Below, piece after piece: positions 20,838-29,827 of a stretch of 64,000 bases of DNA. Where the stretch lies: the NCBI RefSeq assembly GCF_026624755.1, contig NZ_JAPMXC010000010.1, positions 517,054-581,053 on the forward strand. The letters are read 5' to 3'. Both the position numbers and the translations under genes were made by a program. The notes beneath the pieces were generated by a model. It was given only the letters and a program-made list of their open reading frames with translations. It was not told the DNA's origin and ran no database searches. Position 1 is the stretch's first letter, and the number at the start of each line of letters is the position of its first letter. The stretch comes from Robbsia betulipollinis (GTDB lineage Bacteria; Pseudomonadota; Gammaproteobacteria; Burkholderiales; Burkholderiaceae).

Positions 20838-21210
20838 GCGTCGCGTCCTGCCCGTGCGGTGCCCTCCGTACCGCACGGGTACGATTACAAATCTTTCATG
20901 TATCAGGGTATTTTTCTAGATATCGGATGCCATCCGTACGGGACGCAGGACAAGTTCCGATAGTACACTAGCGCCCCTTGCGGGCCAGGCGCGAGGCGGC
21001 CCCCCTGCGAGGGTGCGCATGCGATGTCGTCATCGTCATTTCCGCGGCGTCACCGCGCATCCTCGACGCCGCCTTCCGCTTTTTACCATCCCTTTCCGAC
21101 GCAGACCGTTTCCGTCCCGGCGTTTCTCCGTGCGGAGCCGCGGCGTGTCGACAGGCCGACGTCTCGAAAACCGGGCCTTTTTCCGTTCTGGAAAATCATC
21201 AGGAGCATGC
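20838..21210 (+). other. 373-bp intergenic region before the APC permease
   Basis: It contains the YidB hairpin and then an AT-rich island (about 20881-20930, with TATTTTTCTAGATATC), the likely promoter area of the permease. The remainder is GC-rich with no supported gene. Confidence 0.5.
20851..20879 (+). terminator. Hairpin downstream of the YidB gene
   Basis: CCCGTGCGGT (20851-20860) pairs perfectly with ACCGCACGGG (20870-20879) across a 9-nt loop, 13 bp past the stop. The following sequence is AT-rich but not a clean U-tract. Confidence 0.6.
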
Positions 21211-22824
21211 ATGCAACAAGGAAGTACGAAAAACCGTCACCAAGGCAGCCAGCGCAGTATCGGCCCCTTTGCGTTGATGCTGACGGGGCTGGGATCGATC
21301 ATCGGTTCGGGGTGGTTGTTCGGCGCCTGGAAAGCGGCGAAGATCGCCGGACCCGCGGCGCTGGTCGCCTGGATCATCGGCGCCGTCGTGATTCTCGCGA
21401 TCGCGCTCGCCTATGCCGAACTGGGTGCGATGTTTCCGGAATCCGGTGGCATGGTGCGCTACGCGCGCTATTCGCATGGTTCGCTGGTGGGCTTCATCAG
21501 CGGCTGGGCCAACTGGATCGCCATCGTTTCGGTGATTCCGATCGAGGCCGAGGCCTCGATCCAGTACATGAGTTCCTGGCCCTGGCCCTGGGCGCACGCG
21601 CTCTATGTCGACGGCTCGTTGACGTCACCCGGCCTGTTGCTGTCGGCGGTGCTGGTGGTGGTGTACTTCCTGCTGAATTACTGGGGAGTGAAGCTGTTCG
21701 CGAAGGCGAATACGGCGATCACCATTCTCAAGTTCATCATTCCGGCATTGACGGTGGCGGGCCTGTTCTTCGCGCGTTTCGACAGCGCGAACCTCGGTCA
21801 TCTGGCGCCAGGCGTCGGCGGCGCCAGCACCTTCGCGCCGTACGGCTGGTCGGCGGTCTTCACCGCGGTGGCCACCAGCGGCATCATCTTCGCGTTCAAC
21901 GGTTTCCAGAGCCCGGTCAACCTCGCCGGCGAGGCGCGCGACCCCGCGCGCAGCGTGCCGTTCGCGGTAGTGGGCTCGATCCTGCTGGCGCTGGTCATCT
22001 ACGTGCTGCTGCAGGTCGTGTATATCGGCTCGGTCGACCCGGCGCAGATCGCGCGTGGGTGGAACACGATCGATTTCAGTTCGCCGTTCGCGAACCTGGC
22101 GATCGCGCTGGGCCTGAACTGGCTGGCTTTCCTGCTGTATGTCGACGCCTTCATCAGCCCCAGCGGCACGGGCATCACGTACATGGCGACGACCTCGCGC
22201 ATGATCCAGGCGATGGAACGCAATCGTACGCTGCCCGCTTTCCTGGGCACGATGCACCCGCTGTATGGCGTGCCGCGCGCGGCGATGTGGTTCAACCTGG
22301 CGGTGTCCTTCCTGTTTCTGTTCTTCTTCCGCGGCTGGAGTTCGCTCGCGGCGGTGATCTCGGTGGCCACCGTCATTTCCTATCTCACCGGTCCGGTGAG
22401 CCTGATGGCGCTGCGCCGGCATGCGCCAGGGCTGCGGCGTCCGCTGACGGTGCCCGGCATGCGCCTGATCGCGCCGCTCGCCTTCGTGTTCGCGTCGCTG
22501 ATCCTGTTCTGGGCGCGTTGGCCGTTGACGGGCGAGATCATCCTGCTGATGGTCGTCGCGCTGCCGGTGTATTTCTACTACCAGGCGCGTACCGGCTGGA
22601 CCGGCTGGGGACGGGATCTCGCCTCCGCCTTCTGGCTGATCGCCTATCTGCCGGCGATGGCCGTGCTGTCCTACTGCGGCAGCCGCCCGTTCGGCGGTAT
22701 CGGCCTGTTGCCGTTCGGCTGGGACATGCTGGCGGTGGCGGTCGTGGCCTTCGGTTTCTATCGTTGGGGCATCGCCAGTGGCTGGCGTACGCCGTATCTC
22801 GATGAAGCCGAGGCACTCGACTAG
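21211..22824 (+). CDS. APC superfamily amino acid permease
   Basis: 537 residues, 12 or more membrane helices. The start at 21211 has AGGAG 5 nt upstream. Family signals are LTGLGSIIGSGWLFG (APC helix 1) and FAFNGFQSPVNLAGEARDPA (helix 6 loop). The sequence resembles proton-coupled aspartate/glutamate symporters of the YveA/AspT-like APC branch. That assignment is by general similarity, so the substrate is tentative. Two extra C-terminal helices are present. The gene converges on ilvE with only 7 bp between stops. Confidence 0.85.
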   Translation: MQQGSTKNRHQGSQRSIGPFALMLTGLGSIIGSGWLFGAWKAAKIAGPAALVAWIIGAVVILAIALAYAELGAMFPESGGMVRYARYSHGSLVGFISGWANWIAIVSVIPIEAEASIQYMSSWPWPWAHALYVDGSLTSPGLLLSAVLVVVYFLLNYWGVKLFAKANTAITILKFIIPALTVAGLFFARFDSANLGHLAPGVGGASTFAPYGWSAVFTAVATSGIIFAFNGFQSPVNLAGEARDPARSVPFAVVGSILLALVIYVLLQVVYIGSVDPAQIARGWNTIDFSSPFANLAIALGLNWLAFLLYVDAFISPSGTGITYMATTSRMIQAMERNRTLPAFLGTMHPLYGVPRAAMWFNLAVSFLFLFFFRGWSSLAAVISVATVISYLTGPVSLMALRRHAPGLRRPLTVPGMRLIAPLAFVFASLILFWARWPLTGEIILLMVVALPVYFYYQARTGWTGWGRDLASAFWLIAYLPAMAVLSYCGSRPFGGIGLLPFGWDMLAVAVVAFGFYRWGIASGWRTPYLDEAEALD

Positions 22825-22831
22825 CAGACCA

Positions 22832-23932
22832 CTAGCAGACCTTGTGCATCCAGCCGCGCGGGTCCGGGGCCGCGCCGTGCTGGAGGTCGAGCAGCGCCTT
22901 GCGCAGCGCGAGTGCGACCGGTCCGTTCTCGCCGCCATGGATATCGAGTTCGAAGCCGTTCGCCTTGACCTTGCCGACCGGCGTGATCACGGCCGCGGTG
23001 CCGCAGGCGAACACTTCGGTGAGCCGCCCGGCGGCAAGGTCGTCCCGCCATTGCCGCACGGTGACCTTGCGCTCCTCGGCGGCGAAGCCGAGGTCGCGCG
23101 CCATCTCCAGCAAACTGCGGCGGGTGACGCCGGGGAGCAGCGAGCCGGTCAGCTCCGGCGTCACCAGCGTCACGTGGTCGCCGTCGCGGTAGACGAAGAA
23201 CAGGTTCATCCCGCCCATCTCTTCCACCGTGTCGCGGCGCGCGGCGTCGAGCCAGACCACCTGGTCGCATCCCTTCTGTTCGGCCTGCGCCTGCGCGGCG
23301 AGACTGGCCGCGTAGTTGCCGGCGCATTTCGCCTCGCCCGTGCCGCCGGCGGCGGCGCGCACGAAATCCTCGCTGATCCAGACCGTCACCGGTTTCACGC
23401 CCTGCGAAAAATACGCACCGGCGGGCGACGCGAACAGGACGAACAGATACGCCAGCGACGGCCGCACGCCCAGGTACGCGTCGGAGGCGAACATCAGCGG
23501 CCGCAGGTACAGGCTTTCACCGACCGCGCCGGGTACCCATTTGCGATCGAGCGTGATCAGCGCATCGGCGGCTTCCATGAACCGCTCGGGCGGCAGCGCG
23601 GGCATGGCGAGCCGGGCCGCGCTGCGGTTGAAGCGTGCGGCATTCTCCTCGGGGCGGAACGTCGCGACGCTGCCGTCCGGCTGGGCGAAGGCCTTGAAGC
23701 CTTCGAAGATCGCCTGGCCGTAGTGCAGGGCCGAGGTCGCCGGATCGAGCGCCAGCGGACCATAGGCCTTCACCTCGCCAGGTTGCCAGGCGCCGTCCCG
23801 ATAGGGAATCACGACCATGTGGTCGGTGAAGACGCGGCCAAAGCCCGGACCGGTCATGCGCGCCTGACGCTGTTCGTCGTCGAGGACATGCGGGGAGGGG
23901 GTGATCTGCAGGGTGGGGGTCGGAGCGGTCAT
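22832..23932 (-). CDS. ilvE: Branched-chain amino acid aminotransferase
   Basis: A PLP-dependent class IV aminotransferase that makes and degrades leucine, isoleucine and valine from their 2-oxo acids with glutamate. The 366 residues match the longer (type II) BCAT family. The catalytic lysine is in GTGEAKCAGNYAASL. Other markers are LHYGQAIFEGFKAF at the N-terminal domain and EVFACGTAAVITPVG in the cofactor phosphate region. It is a single gene. The region upstream (23933-24133) is shared with the divergent csbD gene. Confidence 0.95.
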   Translation of the reverse strand: MTAPTPTLQITPSPHVLDDEQRQARMTGPGFGRVFTDHMVVIPYRDGAWQPGEVKAYGPLALDPATSALHYGQAIFEGFKAFAQPDGSVATFRPEENAARFNRSAARLAMPALPPERFMEAADALITLDRKWVPGAVGESLYLRPLMFASDAYLGVRPSLAYLFVLFASPAGAYFSQGVKPVTVWISEDFVRAAAGGTGEAKCAGNYAASLAAQAQAEQKGCDQVVWLDAARRDTVEEMGGMNLFFVYRDGDHVTLVTPELTGSLLPGVTRRSLLEMARDLGFAAEERKVTVRQWRDDLAAGRLTEVFACGTAAVITPVGKVKANGFELDIHGGENGPVALALRKALLDLQHGAAPDPRGWMHKVC

Positions 23933-24133
23933 GGCGTGCCAACGGGCCTAAAAAGCGGAAAAGTTCGATCCTACAGAAAAATCGACGGCTTGAGCGCATC
24001 GGCGCGGACGCCGGGGTAAGGGCCGGGGTCCGAGGCACGCGTCCGTCCGTTCGCATGAAAACACCAAACCTGAAATTCGCGATACAGTGGTAGGACGGAA
24101 ATACCCGTTGATACATTCACCACACTGGAGCGC

Positions 24134-24379
24134 ATGATGGCCGAAGACCAAATCGTTGGAACCGCGAAGAACGCCGTTGGCAAGATCCAGGACGCCGCAG
24201 GCGGCTTGCTGGGCGATGCCGGCCTGCAGGCCGAAGGCAAGGGCCGTCAGCTGGCTGGCAAGGTCCAGGCGCAATACGGCGAGACCGTCGATCAGGTCGT
24301 CGACGCGACCAAGAGCAACCCGATCGCCGCACTGCTGATCGCCGCCGGCGTGGGCATCCTGCTGGGCAAGCTGCTGTAA
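24134..24379 (+). CDS. CsbD-like stress protein with C-terminal glycine-zipper helix
   Basis: 81 residues. The first part (IVGTAKNAVGKIQDAAGGL and EGKGRQLAGKVQ) is a CsbD-type amphipathic stress-protein repeat. The end (NPIAALLIAAGVGILLGKLL) is a short membrane helix like that of the DUF883/ElaB family, so it may anchor to the inner membrane or ribosomes. GGAG at 24127-24130 is best spaced for the second ATG at 24137, giving 80 residues. A strong intrinsic terminator follows. CsbD genes are usually induced by general stress; that is family knowledge, not visible here. Confidence 0.85.
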   Translation: MMAEDQIVGTAKNAVGKIQDAAGGLLGDAGLQAEGKGRQLAGKVQAQYGETVDQVVDATKSNPIAALLIAAGVGILLGKLL

Positions 24380-24438
24380 GGGGAGGACTGACGCGGCGCC
24401 GGCGGCTTTACGGGCCGCCGCGTCGACGCCGGTCCCGG

Positions 24439-24490
24439 GGTCCCGCGCGTGATGCCGTCTGCACGATGGCATCGCGCGCGGGACCTTTTT
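24439..24490 (+). terminator. Strong intrinsic terminator of csbD
   Basis: An 18-bp stem (24439-24456 with 24468-24485, one G-U wobble) and an 11-nt loop, followed by TTTTT at 24486-24490. Confidence 0.92.
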
Positions 24491-24591
24491 CATTGCGCGT
24501 CCGAATTGCCGTTCAGGCGGTCATGGACATGCGCCGGTCCGTTCTTCCCTTATTGGGCAAGCTGCACCGCACGCTTGGCGGGCTCGGCGGT

Positions 24592-25317
24592 TCAGGACGC
24601 CCGCGGTCGTCCCGCGAGGTCGAATACGGTGCCGGGCGGGACATCCCCGGCCGCGCCACCGGCGACGAAATGCCGCGCGGGGAACGGCCCGCACAGCCGC
24701 ACCGTATCGTTCGTTACCTGGAGGCCGTCGCCCTCGGGCAGGCCCAGCACCGTGCGGTCCGGGTTCGCGACCAGGAATTCGGCGATGCGCTGGTCCCGGG
24801 TTTCGCCGCGATGGCCCGCCGGCAAGGCGTTCGTGTAATGCGGGTTGATCTGAAAATCGATCAGTCCGAGCGCTGTCAGACCCCGCGGGTCGACGATCGG
24901 CATGTCGTTGGTGGTGCTGATCGTCGGGCAGGCGAGATTGGCGCCGGCGCTCCAGCCCAGGTAAGGGGTGCCGCCGCGCACCGCGTGCGCGATGACGTCG
25001 AGCAGGCCGCGTTCGCGGCAGATCTTCAGCAATTGAAACGTGTTGCCGCCGCCCACCACGATCAATTCGGCATCGTGCAGCGCCGCGTGCTGGGCGTCGA
25101 TATCGCCCGCGTCGTCGAGCGAACGGACATCGATGCCCAGCGGCGCCAGCGCTTCGGCGACGGTCTCGGTATAGCTAAGCCAGGACATCGTCACGCCCGC
25201 GAAGGGCAGGAACAGCGCGCGTCGCCGCGGCCCCGCCAGCGTCGCGATCGCGGTGAGCGCGTGGGCCAGATAACGGCCGTCGGGGCCGCGCGAGTTACTC
25301 AGGAGCAGCAGGTTCAT
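24592..25317 (-). CDS. pepE: Peptidase E (alpha-aspartyl dipeptidase, S51)
   Basis: Cleaves dipeptides with N-terminal aspartate. The 241 residues match the family. The Ser nucleophile lies in YLGWSAGANLA, GGGNTFQLL is the adjacent conserved loop, and the region INPHYTN carries the conserved His. The start MNLLLLSNSR at 25317 is canonical. It is the last gene of the minus-strand unit IclR-OPT-DUF1177-AroM-PepE, 124 bp after the AroM gene. Together with the oligopeptide transporter this points to use of aspartyl peptides as a nutrient. Cytoplasmic. Confidence 0.92.
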   Translation of the reverse strand: MNLLLLSNSRGPDGRYLAHALTAIATLAGPRRRALFLPFAGVTMSWLSYTETVAEALAPLGIDVRSLDDAGDIDAQHAALHDAELIVVGGGNTFQLLKICRERGLLDVIAHAVRGGTPYLGWSAGANLACPTISTTNDMPIVDPRGLTALGLIDFQINPHYTNALPAGHRGETRDQRIAEFLVANPDRTVLGLPEGDGLQVTNDTVRLCGPFPARHFVAGGAAGDVPPGTVFDLAGRPRAS

Positions 25318-25441
25318 CGCAGGTTCCAGTGGCGCGGCGGCGGCGTCGTGCCGGCCGCCGCGCGGAGGTGAGCGGGGCTGACGCACGTCGATCCGCTCGC
25401 GTTGGAGGGCAGGATGGAGGCGGACGACGGACGCGTTGCCA

Positions 25442-26122
25442 TCAGAGCAGTTCCGCCGTGAGACGGGCGATCAGGGCGTTCGAGAGGATCACCGGCAAGC
25501 CGCAGGCCGCGCGCGCGATGGCCCGATGCCGTTCGACGAAACCCATGCAATCGAGAATCAGGAGCTCGGCGCCGCGTTCGCGCAGGTCCCGCGCCGCGGC
25601 GGCGAGCGCCGCGTCGTCGTCGCCATACGGCGAGGCCGCCGAACACAACGGGGGATGCGCGAGGCCCTGCCATTTCCGGTACTCGCTGGCGATCTGGCTT
25701 GGCAGCGGCACGACGGTGCCGGCCTGGCGCGTACCCGCGAGCGCGGCGGCGGCGGGCGGCACGATCCGGTCCGGTTCGACCAGCCAGGCCTGCCGCGTGC
25801 GCAGGCCGTCGAATTCGCCCGTGCACAACACCAGCACCACGGTGCAGCCGGCCTGTTCGAGCGCGTCGATCTTCTGCTGCAGCACTTGCCGGACGGCGGC
25901 TTTGTCGAGTACCACCGCGCTACCGTCCAGCAGCCGGGTGATCAGCGTCGGCGCGCCCGCGCGAGGCGCGAAGCGGGCCGCGATCACGTCGTGCGCCAGG
26001 CCGTCGAGGACGCCTACGTGCAGGCAACCCACGGTAGGAGGAAGATGCATGGCGAGGATTGGCGCGATGTCGCTGCGCGGCGCCTGGCCGATGGTGACGG
26101 TTCCCAGCAGTGGCGGGATCAT
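25442..26122 (-). CDS. AroM family protein (Asp/Glu racemase-like)
   Basis: 226 residues, starting MIPPLLGTVTIGQAPRSDI, the signature start of AroM proteins. Two cysteine motifs, VLVLCTGEFDGL near residue 100 and LLILDCMGFVERH near residue 190, sit where Asp/Glu racemase superfamily enzymes carry their two catalytic cysteines. A racemase or related activity is therefore plausible but unproven; E. coli AroM has no assigned activity. The ATG overlaps the stop of the DUF1177 gene by 4 nt, so translation is probably coupled. Confidence 0.85.
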   Translation of the reverse strand: MIPPLLGTVTIGQAPRSDIAPILAMHLPPTVGCLHVGVLDGLAHDVIAARFAPRAGAPTLITRLLDGSAVVLDKAAVRQVLQQKIDALEQAGCTVVLVLCTGEFDGLRTRQAWLVEPDRIVPPAAAALAGTRQAGTVVPLPSQIASEYRKWQGLAHPPLCSAASPYGDDDAALAAAARDLRERGAELLILDCMGFVERHRAIARAACGLPVILSNALIARLTAELL

Positions 26123-27060
26123 GGCGTCTGCCGCCGTTGCAGGTGGGCGAGCGAGCCGTACAGGGCGAGCAGGCGGGCATAGTCGGCCGTGTCGTAGAAC
26201 GCGCAGGTGCCCCGGCCGAATTCCTTGGCCACTTCGACCGCGAACTTCGCGGCGGCGGCGATATCCACTTCCTGGCTCGCGCCGGTGCCGCACCCCGGCA
26301 CGACGCTTTCGGTGGTGATCGCCACGCCGACCACCGGGGCGCGTGTCGCGATCGATGGCTGCATGATGCTGTTGAGATGGTGGACGCCATTGCCGTAGGG
26401 CGTGATGTCCTGCGTCGTCACGGGAAAGGTGACGGCTGCGCGGCCGGTCGTCGTTTCCATGATCCGCAGCAGATCCTCGGCGACACGCAGGATATAGCCT
26501 TCCTTGACGGTGGGCGAGAGGGCGAAGCCCCGGTGGTTGACGATGCGGTTGCCCTTGGTCGTGTCGATCGACAACACCGCGTCCATCTCGTCCCAGACCT
26601 CGTGCGCGTTGATCACCTCGGTGTCGATGGGCGAATCCATGAAATCGACCGGGTCGTGCGGTCGCGTCGGCGCGTCCGGGCAGATGTGGGTCGTCACGAA
26701 AACGTCGCCCGGCAACGGGTCGCCCGCGGCGCGCATCGCGGCGAGCTTGAGCGCCGCGGCCACCGCCGCGATCGCGCCGTCGGCGTCCGAGACCATCCCG
26801 ATGCGCGAGGGCCGCGCGCCGATGCCGCCCAGACGCCCGACGATGCCCAGCGTCGGCGCCCGGCCGCCGCGGCGTTTGCCGGTTTCGCCGGGAATGTGGA
26901 TCTTGACGAAATCGGTCGATCCCTGCGCGCCGTCCAGGCGCGTGACGTCGACCGTGACGCCTTGATCCTCGTAGGGGGCGAGCAGCGCGCGAACCGTATC
27001 GCCCGAGGCGAAACGGCTGTCGAAGGCGTCGAAAACCCGCAAGGTGTGGGAAAGGCTCAT
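26119..27060 (-). CDS. DUF1177 family protein
   Basis: 313 residues with no signal peptide. The start at 27060 (MSLSHTLRVFDAFDS) fits the family. Conserved-looking acidic and His clusters (VFVTTHICPDAP, PHDPVDFMDSPID, NAHEVWDEMDAVLSID) and a Gly/Cys loop (TTESVVPGCGTGASQEVDIA) suggest a metal-dependent hydrolase-like enzyme, but no activity is known for the family. It lies between the OPT transporter (64 bp upstream) and aroM (4-nt overlap downstream), and probably acts on the imported compound. Confidence 0.85.
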   Translation of the reverse strand: MSLSHTLRVFDAFDSRFASGDTVRALLAPYEDQGVTVDVTRLDGAQGSTDFVKIHIPGETGKRRGGRAPTLGIVGRLGGIGARPSRIGMVSDADGAIAAVAAALKLAAMRAAGDPLPGDVFVTTHICPDAPTRPHDPVDFMDSPIDTEVINAHEVWDEMDAVLSIDTTKGNRIVNHRGFALSPTVKEGYILRVAEDLLRIMETTTGRAAVTFPVTTQDITPYGNGVHHLNSIMQPSIATRAPVVGVAITTESVVPGCGTGASQEVDIAAAAKFAVEVAKEFGRGTCAFYDTADYARLLALYGSLAHLQRRQTP

Positions 27061-27124
27061 GGTTCGTGGCAGTGTGCGGTAAAGGACGACGTGATCGATG
27101 GAAGAAGCGAAGCGCACGCGGCGC

Positions 27125-28798
27125 TCAGCGCGCGCGCGTGCGTACCAGTGAATTGAAGAAGCTGAAGAGCGCATCGCCCGCGATCATGCCCGCGGCGAAC
27201 ACCTCCATCGCGTTTCTTGCCGCGGCGCCGCCGCGTCGTTCGATCGCGACGCGCAGAGCGATGCCGGCCATCACGGCCCAGCCCGCGGCCGGGTTCGCGA
27301 TCAGCAGGCCGGTGGCGAACAGCACGCCCAGTTGCCGTTTCGGGCCACCCAGCCATTGCAGGATGGCGCCGGCGAAGGCCCACACCAGCAGCGCGTGGAG
27401 CACGCCGGGCGCGACGCCCGCCTGGATCGTCGACGCATAGACTTTCGCGACCGGCGGAATCTGGCCGTTGGCGAAGAACCCGGTATGCGCGATATAGACC
27501 ACGGGAATCGCGATCACGAAAGCCAGCATGGCGGCGAGCAACTGCTGACGGCGTCCGGCGAGTTCGAAGGCCGGATCCGCGCCATGGCCGCGCAGGATGA
27601 AACCGGCTTTCAGGTCATAGCCCATGTCGGCGAACGCCGGTCCGGTGGCCGCCGAGAAACCGCACAGCACCACCAGCGCGGTGGGGGGGAAGCCGATCAC
27701 CATGCCGATCAGCAAGGTGATGAGTGCCACCGCGAAAGCGGGAAACCAGCCTGAGTGCATCGCCGCAATGCCGACGATCAGTTCGTGCACGAACGCCGCG
27801 AACGCCGCATAGGCAATGAATGCGAGCAACATGCCAACCGACATGCCGGCGTAGAGGCCGCTGCCGAGCGACACGGCGGCGGCCAGTGCCACATAGGCGA
27901 GACTGCCGAAGCGCAGCGAGTCGCGCATGTCCGGCGCACGGGCGCGGCGGTCGCCGGTGCCGGTGCCGGTGCCCATACTATTGCCGGCGGCGCGCGCCGC
28001 GGCAGCCGTGCCGGCCGGCGCCTTGTCGCGAAAGATTCGCCAACCCACCTGCAGCAGGGCAACCAGGCCCGCGCCGATCATCATGCCGTGCGGAATGTAT
28101 GCCTTGTCGATGGCGAGGCCGAACAGCGGCATCGAATAGCCACGCAGCAGGAAGCCGAGACCGAGCATCCCCAGCGCCCAGATATTGCCGATGAAGGCCG
28201 TGCCGAACGCCGACATCGGGATGCCCAGCCAGGCGCCCGCCACACCGATCCCCAGACCGATGCCCAGCACGCGCGCCTGCCGGCCGCCCCGGTCGCCGGC
28301 CTTGATCGCCTCGGCGGCGGCGACGCCTTGCGGCCAGGTGCCGGTCTCCGGGAAGATCGTCGTGCCGAACATCCTGTAGAGCATATAGCCGTCGAGCAGC
28401 ATGGCCAGCGATACGCCGGCGAACATCGGCATGATCAGGTCGGGACGGCCCATCAGGAAGGGAATGCCGATCGGCAACAGCAGGCTGTTCGCCGCGCCGA
28501 ACGTGGCCGCCGAGATCGCGCTTTGCGCGAGATTCTGCACATGTACCGAACGATAGTTCGCGAAGCACCGCAAAGGGATGCGGGCGCAGATCATCGCCGC
28601 CAGCGCGCCGATGATCGATGTGTTCGGCGTGACGCCGAGTTTCACCAGCAACTCGATGCCGATGATCGCGCCGAACACGCTCAGTACCGCGAGCAGCAGC
28701 AGATTGGCCGGGGCCAGCGCGGACGGGTGCGGCCCGGATGCGCGTGGCGCCGGGGTACCGGGCGGGGGGGTTCCAGCGGGAAGGATGGGGGAGGGCAT
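27125..28798 (-). CDS. OPT family oligopeptide transporter
   Basis: A 557-residue inner-membrane protein with some 12-14 helices. It begins after a Pro/Ala-rich tail with LLLLAVLSVFGAIIGIELL. Typical OPT segments are MFGTTIFPETGTWPQGVAAA and the later GFSAATGPAFADMGYDLKAG. OPT proteins import small peptides or metal chelates by proton symport. The start at 28798 was chosen from the N-terminal similarity; the frame continues upstream into the regulator gene. It is the first structural gene after the IclR regulator (67 bp). Confidence 0.85.
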   Translation of the reverse strand: MPSPILPAGTPPPGTPAPRASGPHPSALAPANLLLLAVLSVFGAIIGIELLVKLGVTPNTSIIGALAAMICARIPLRCFANYRSVHVQNLAQSAISAATFGAANSLLLPIGIPFLMGRPDLIMPMFAGVSLAMLLDGYMLYRMFGTTIFPETGTWPQGVAAAEAIKAGDRGGRQARVLGIGLGIGVAGAWLGIPMSAFGTAFIGNIWALGMLGLGFLLRGYSMPLFGLAIDKAYIPHGMMIGAGLVALLQVGWRIFRDKAPAGTAAAARAAGNSMGTGTGTGDRRARAPDMRDSLRFGSLAYVALAAAVSLGSGLYAGMSVGMLLAFIAYAAFAAFVHELIVGIAAMHSGWFPAFAVALITLLIGMVIGFPPTALVVLCGFSAATGPAFADMGYDLKAGFILRGHGADPAFELAGRRQQLLAAMLAFVIAIPVVYIAHTGFFANGQIPPVAKVYASTIQAGVAPGVLHALLVWAFAGAILQWLGGPKRQLGVLFATGLLIANPAAGWAVMAGIALRVAIERRGGAAARNAMEVFAAGMIAGDALFSFFNSLVRTRAR

Positions 28799-28865
28799 GG
28801 TGTCGGACGAGGGCGCGTGGGGAAAAAGGGCGCGCCGTGCGGCGCGAAAGCGTGGCGGGCGCCGG

Positions 28866-29639
28866 CTAGCGCCCTGCGGTCCAGAAGGGATCGCCGACCG
28901 CGCGGCCGATGCGTTCCGCCTGGGCGCGCACGCGGGTGGCCAGCGCTTCTTTCGCGTCATGGCTCAGCATGCCGCTGGGAAAGGTCAGGCAGAATGCGAG
29001 GCATTCGCCGCTCGCCGGATCCGCGACCGCGCTGCCGATCGAGCAGATGCCGGCGAAGGCTTCGTTTTCCGCGATCGCGAAACGCTCGCGGCGCACGGCA
29101 TCGAGCGCAGCATGGAGTTCGTCGAGCGTGGCCGGTCCGCCGGGCGGCCGGTGGGCCAGCGGGGACGACAGGCCGGCGGCGAACCGGACGGCGATGGCCG
29201 CGCCGCTCTCGCGTGCCAGCAGCGCCCGGCCGGTGGAGGTGGCCCAGGAGGGCGACCGGTGCCCGGGGTTCGTCCGGGCGCGCAGCGGCTGCGAGCCGGG
29301 ACGCACGCGCAGGGTCATGACGTCGTTGCCTTCCAGCACCGATACGTAACCGGTATGGCCGCTCTCCTCGCCCAAGGCGTCGAGCGCCCGGGCGCACATG
29401 TCGATCAATGGCGTGGACGAGCGCACCAGGTGCGCGAGTTCCAGCAGCAGGGGAGCGGGCCGGTAGGCCAGCGTGACGGCGTCGCGCGTGAGCAGGCGTT
29501 GCTCGCCCATCTGCCGCAGCACGCGCGACGCGGTGCTTTTGGGCATCTGTAGCGCCTCGACGAGTTCGCTGACGGTCAGCGGCGCCTGGCGGGCGGCCAT
29601 CAATTGCAGGACGGCGCTGGCGGTTTCGAGAATGCTCAT
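28866..29639 (-). CDS. IclR-family regulator of the OPT/DUF1177/AroM/PepE operon
   Basis: 257 residues. The winged HTH at residues 1-60 includes LTVSELVEALQMPKSTASRV, followed by the GAF-like effector domain with RPGSQPLRARTNPGHRSPSW and AIAENEAFAGICSIGSAV. It is transcribed in the same direction as the transporter operon it heads. Four alternating ATGGAA/TTCCAT half-sites start 7 bp upstream of its ATG, pointing to autoregulation and control of the whole unit. The effector is unknown, probably a peptide or its product. Confidence 0.92.
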   Translation of the reverse strand: MSILETASAVLQLMAARQAPLTVSELVEALQMPKSTASRVLRQMGEQRLLTRDAVTLAYRPAPLLLELAHLVRSSTPLIDMCARALDALGEESGHTGYVSVLEGNDVMTLRVRPGSQPLRARTNPGHRSPSWATSTGRALLARESGAAIAVRFAAGLSSPLAHRPPGGPATLDELHAALDAVRRERFAIAENEAFAGICSIGSAVADPASGECLAFCLTFPSGMLSHDAKEALATRVRAQAERIGRAVGDPFWTAGR

Positions 29640-29645
29640 GGAGCA

Positions 29646-29686
29646 GGTTCCATAAAATGGAACCGGGTTCCATTATCAAAATGGAA
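29646..29686 (-). promoter_or_regulatory. Operator-like array of four ATGGAA/TTCCAT half-sites
   Basis: GGTTCCAT-AAA-ATGGAACC (29646-29664) is a perfect palindrome. Its right arm forms a second perfect palindrome, ATGGAACC-G-GGTTCCAT (29657-29673), with the next half-site. A fourth half-site ATGGAA is at 29681-29686. The array abuts the regulator start codon, and IclR proteins bind such short dyads as tetramers. Confidence 0.65.
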
Positions 29687-29827
29687 TTCTATCGAGCGCG
29701 CGGCCCTGTCAAAATAAATTTCGGGAAAAGCGGGGAATGGATGGTGCGGCGGTGCGGGGGTGCCGCTGTCCGCGTCGGCCGCATCCGGACGATGCGGCCG
29801 GTACGCCGAGAGCCGGTACGTCGAGAA

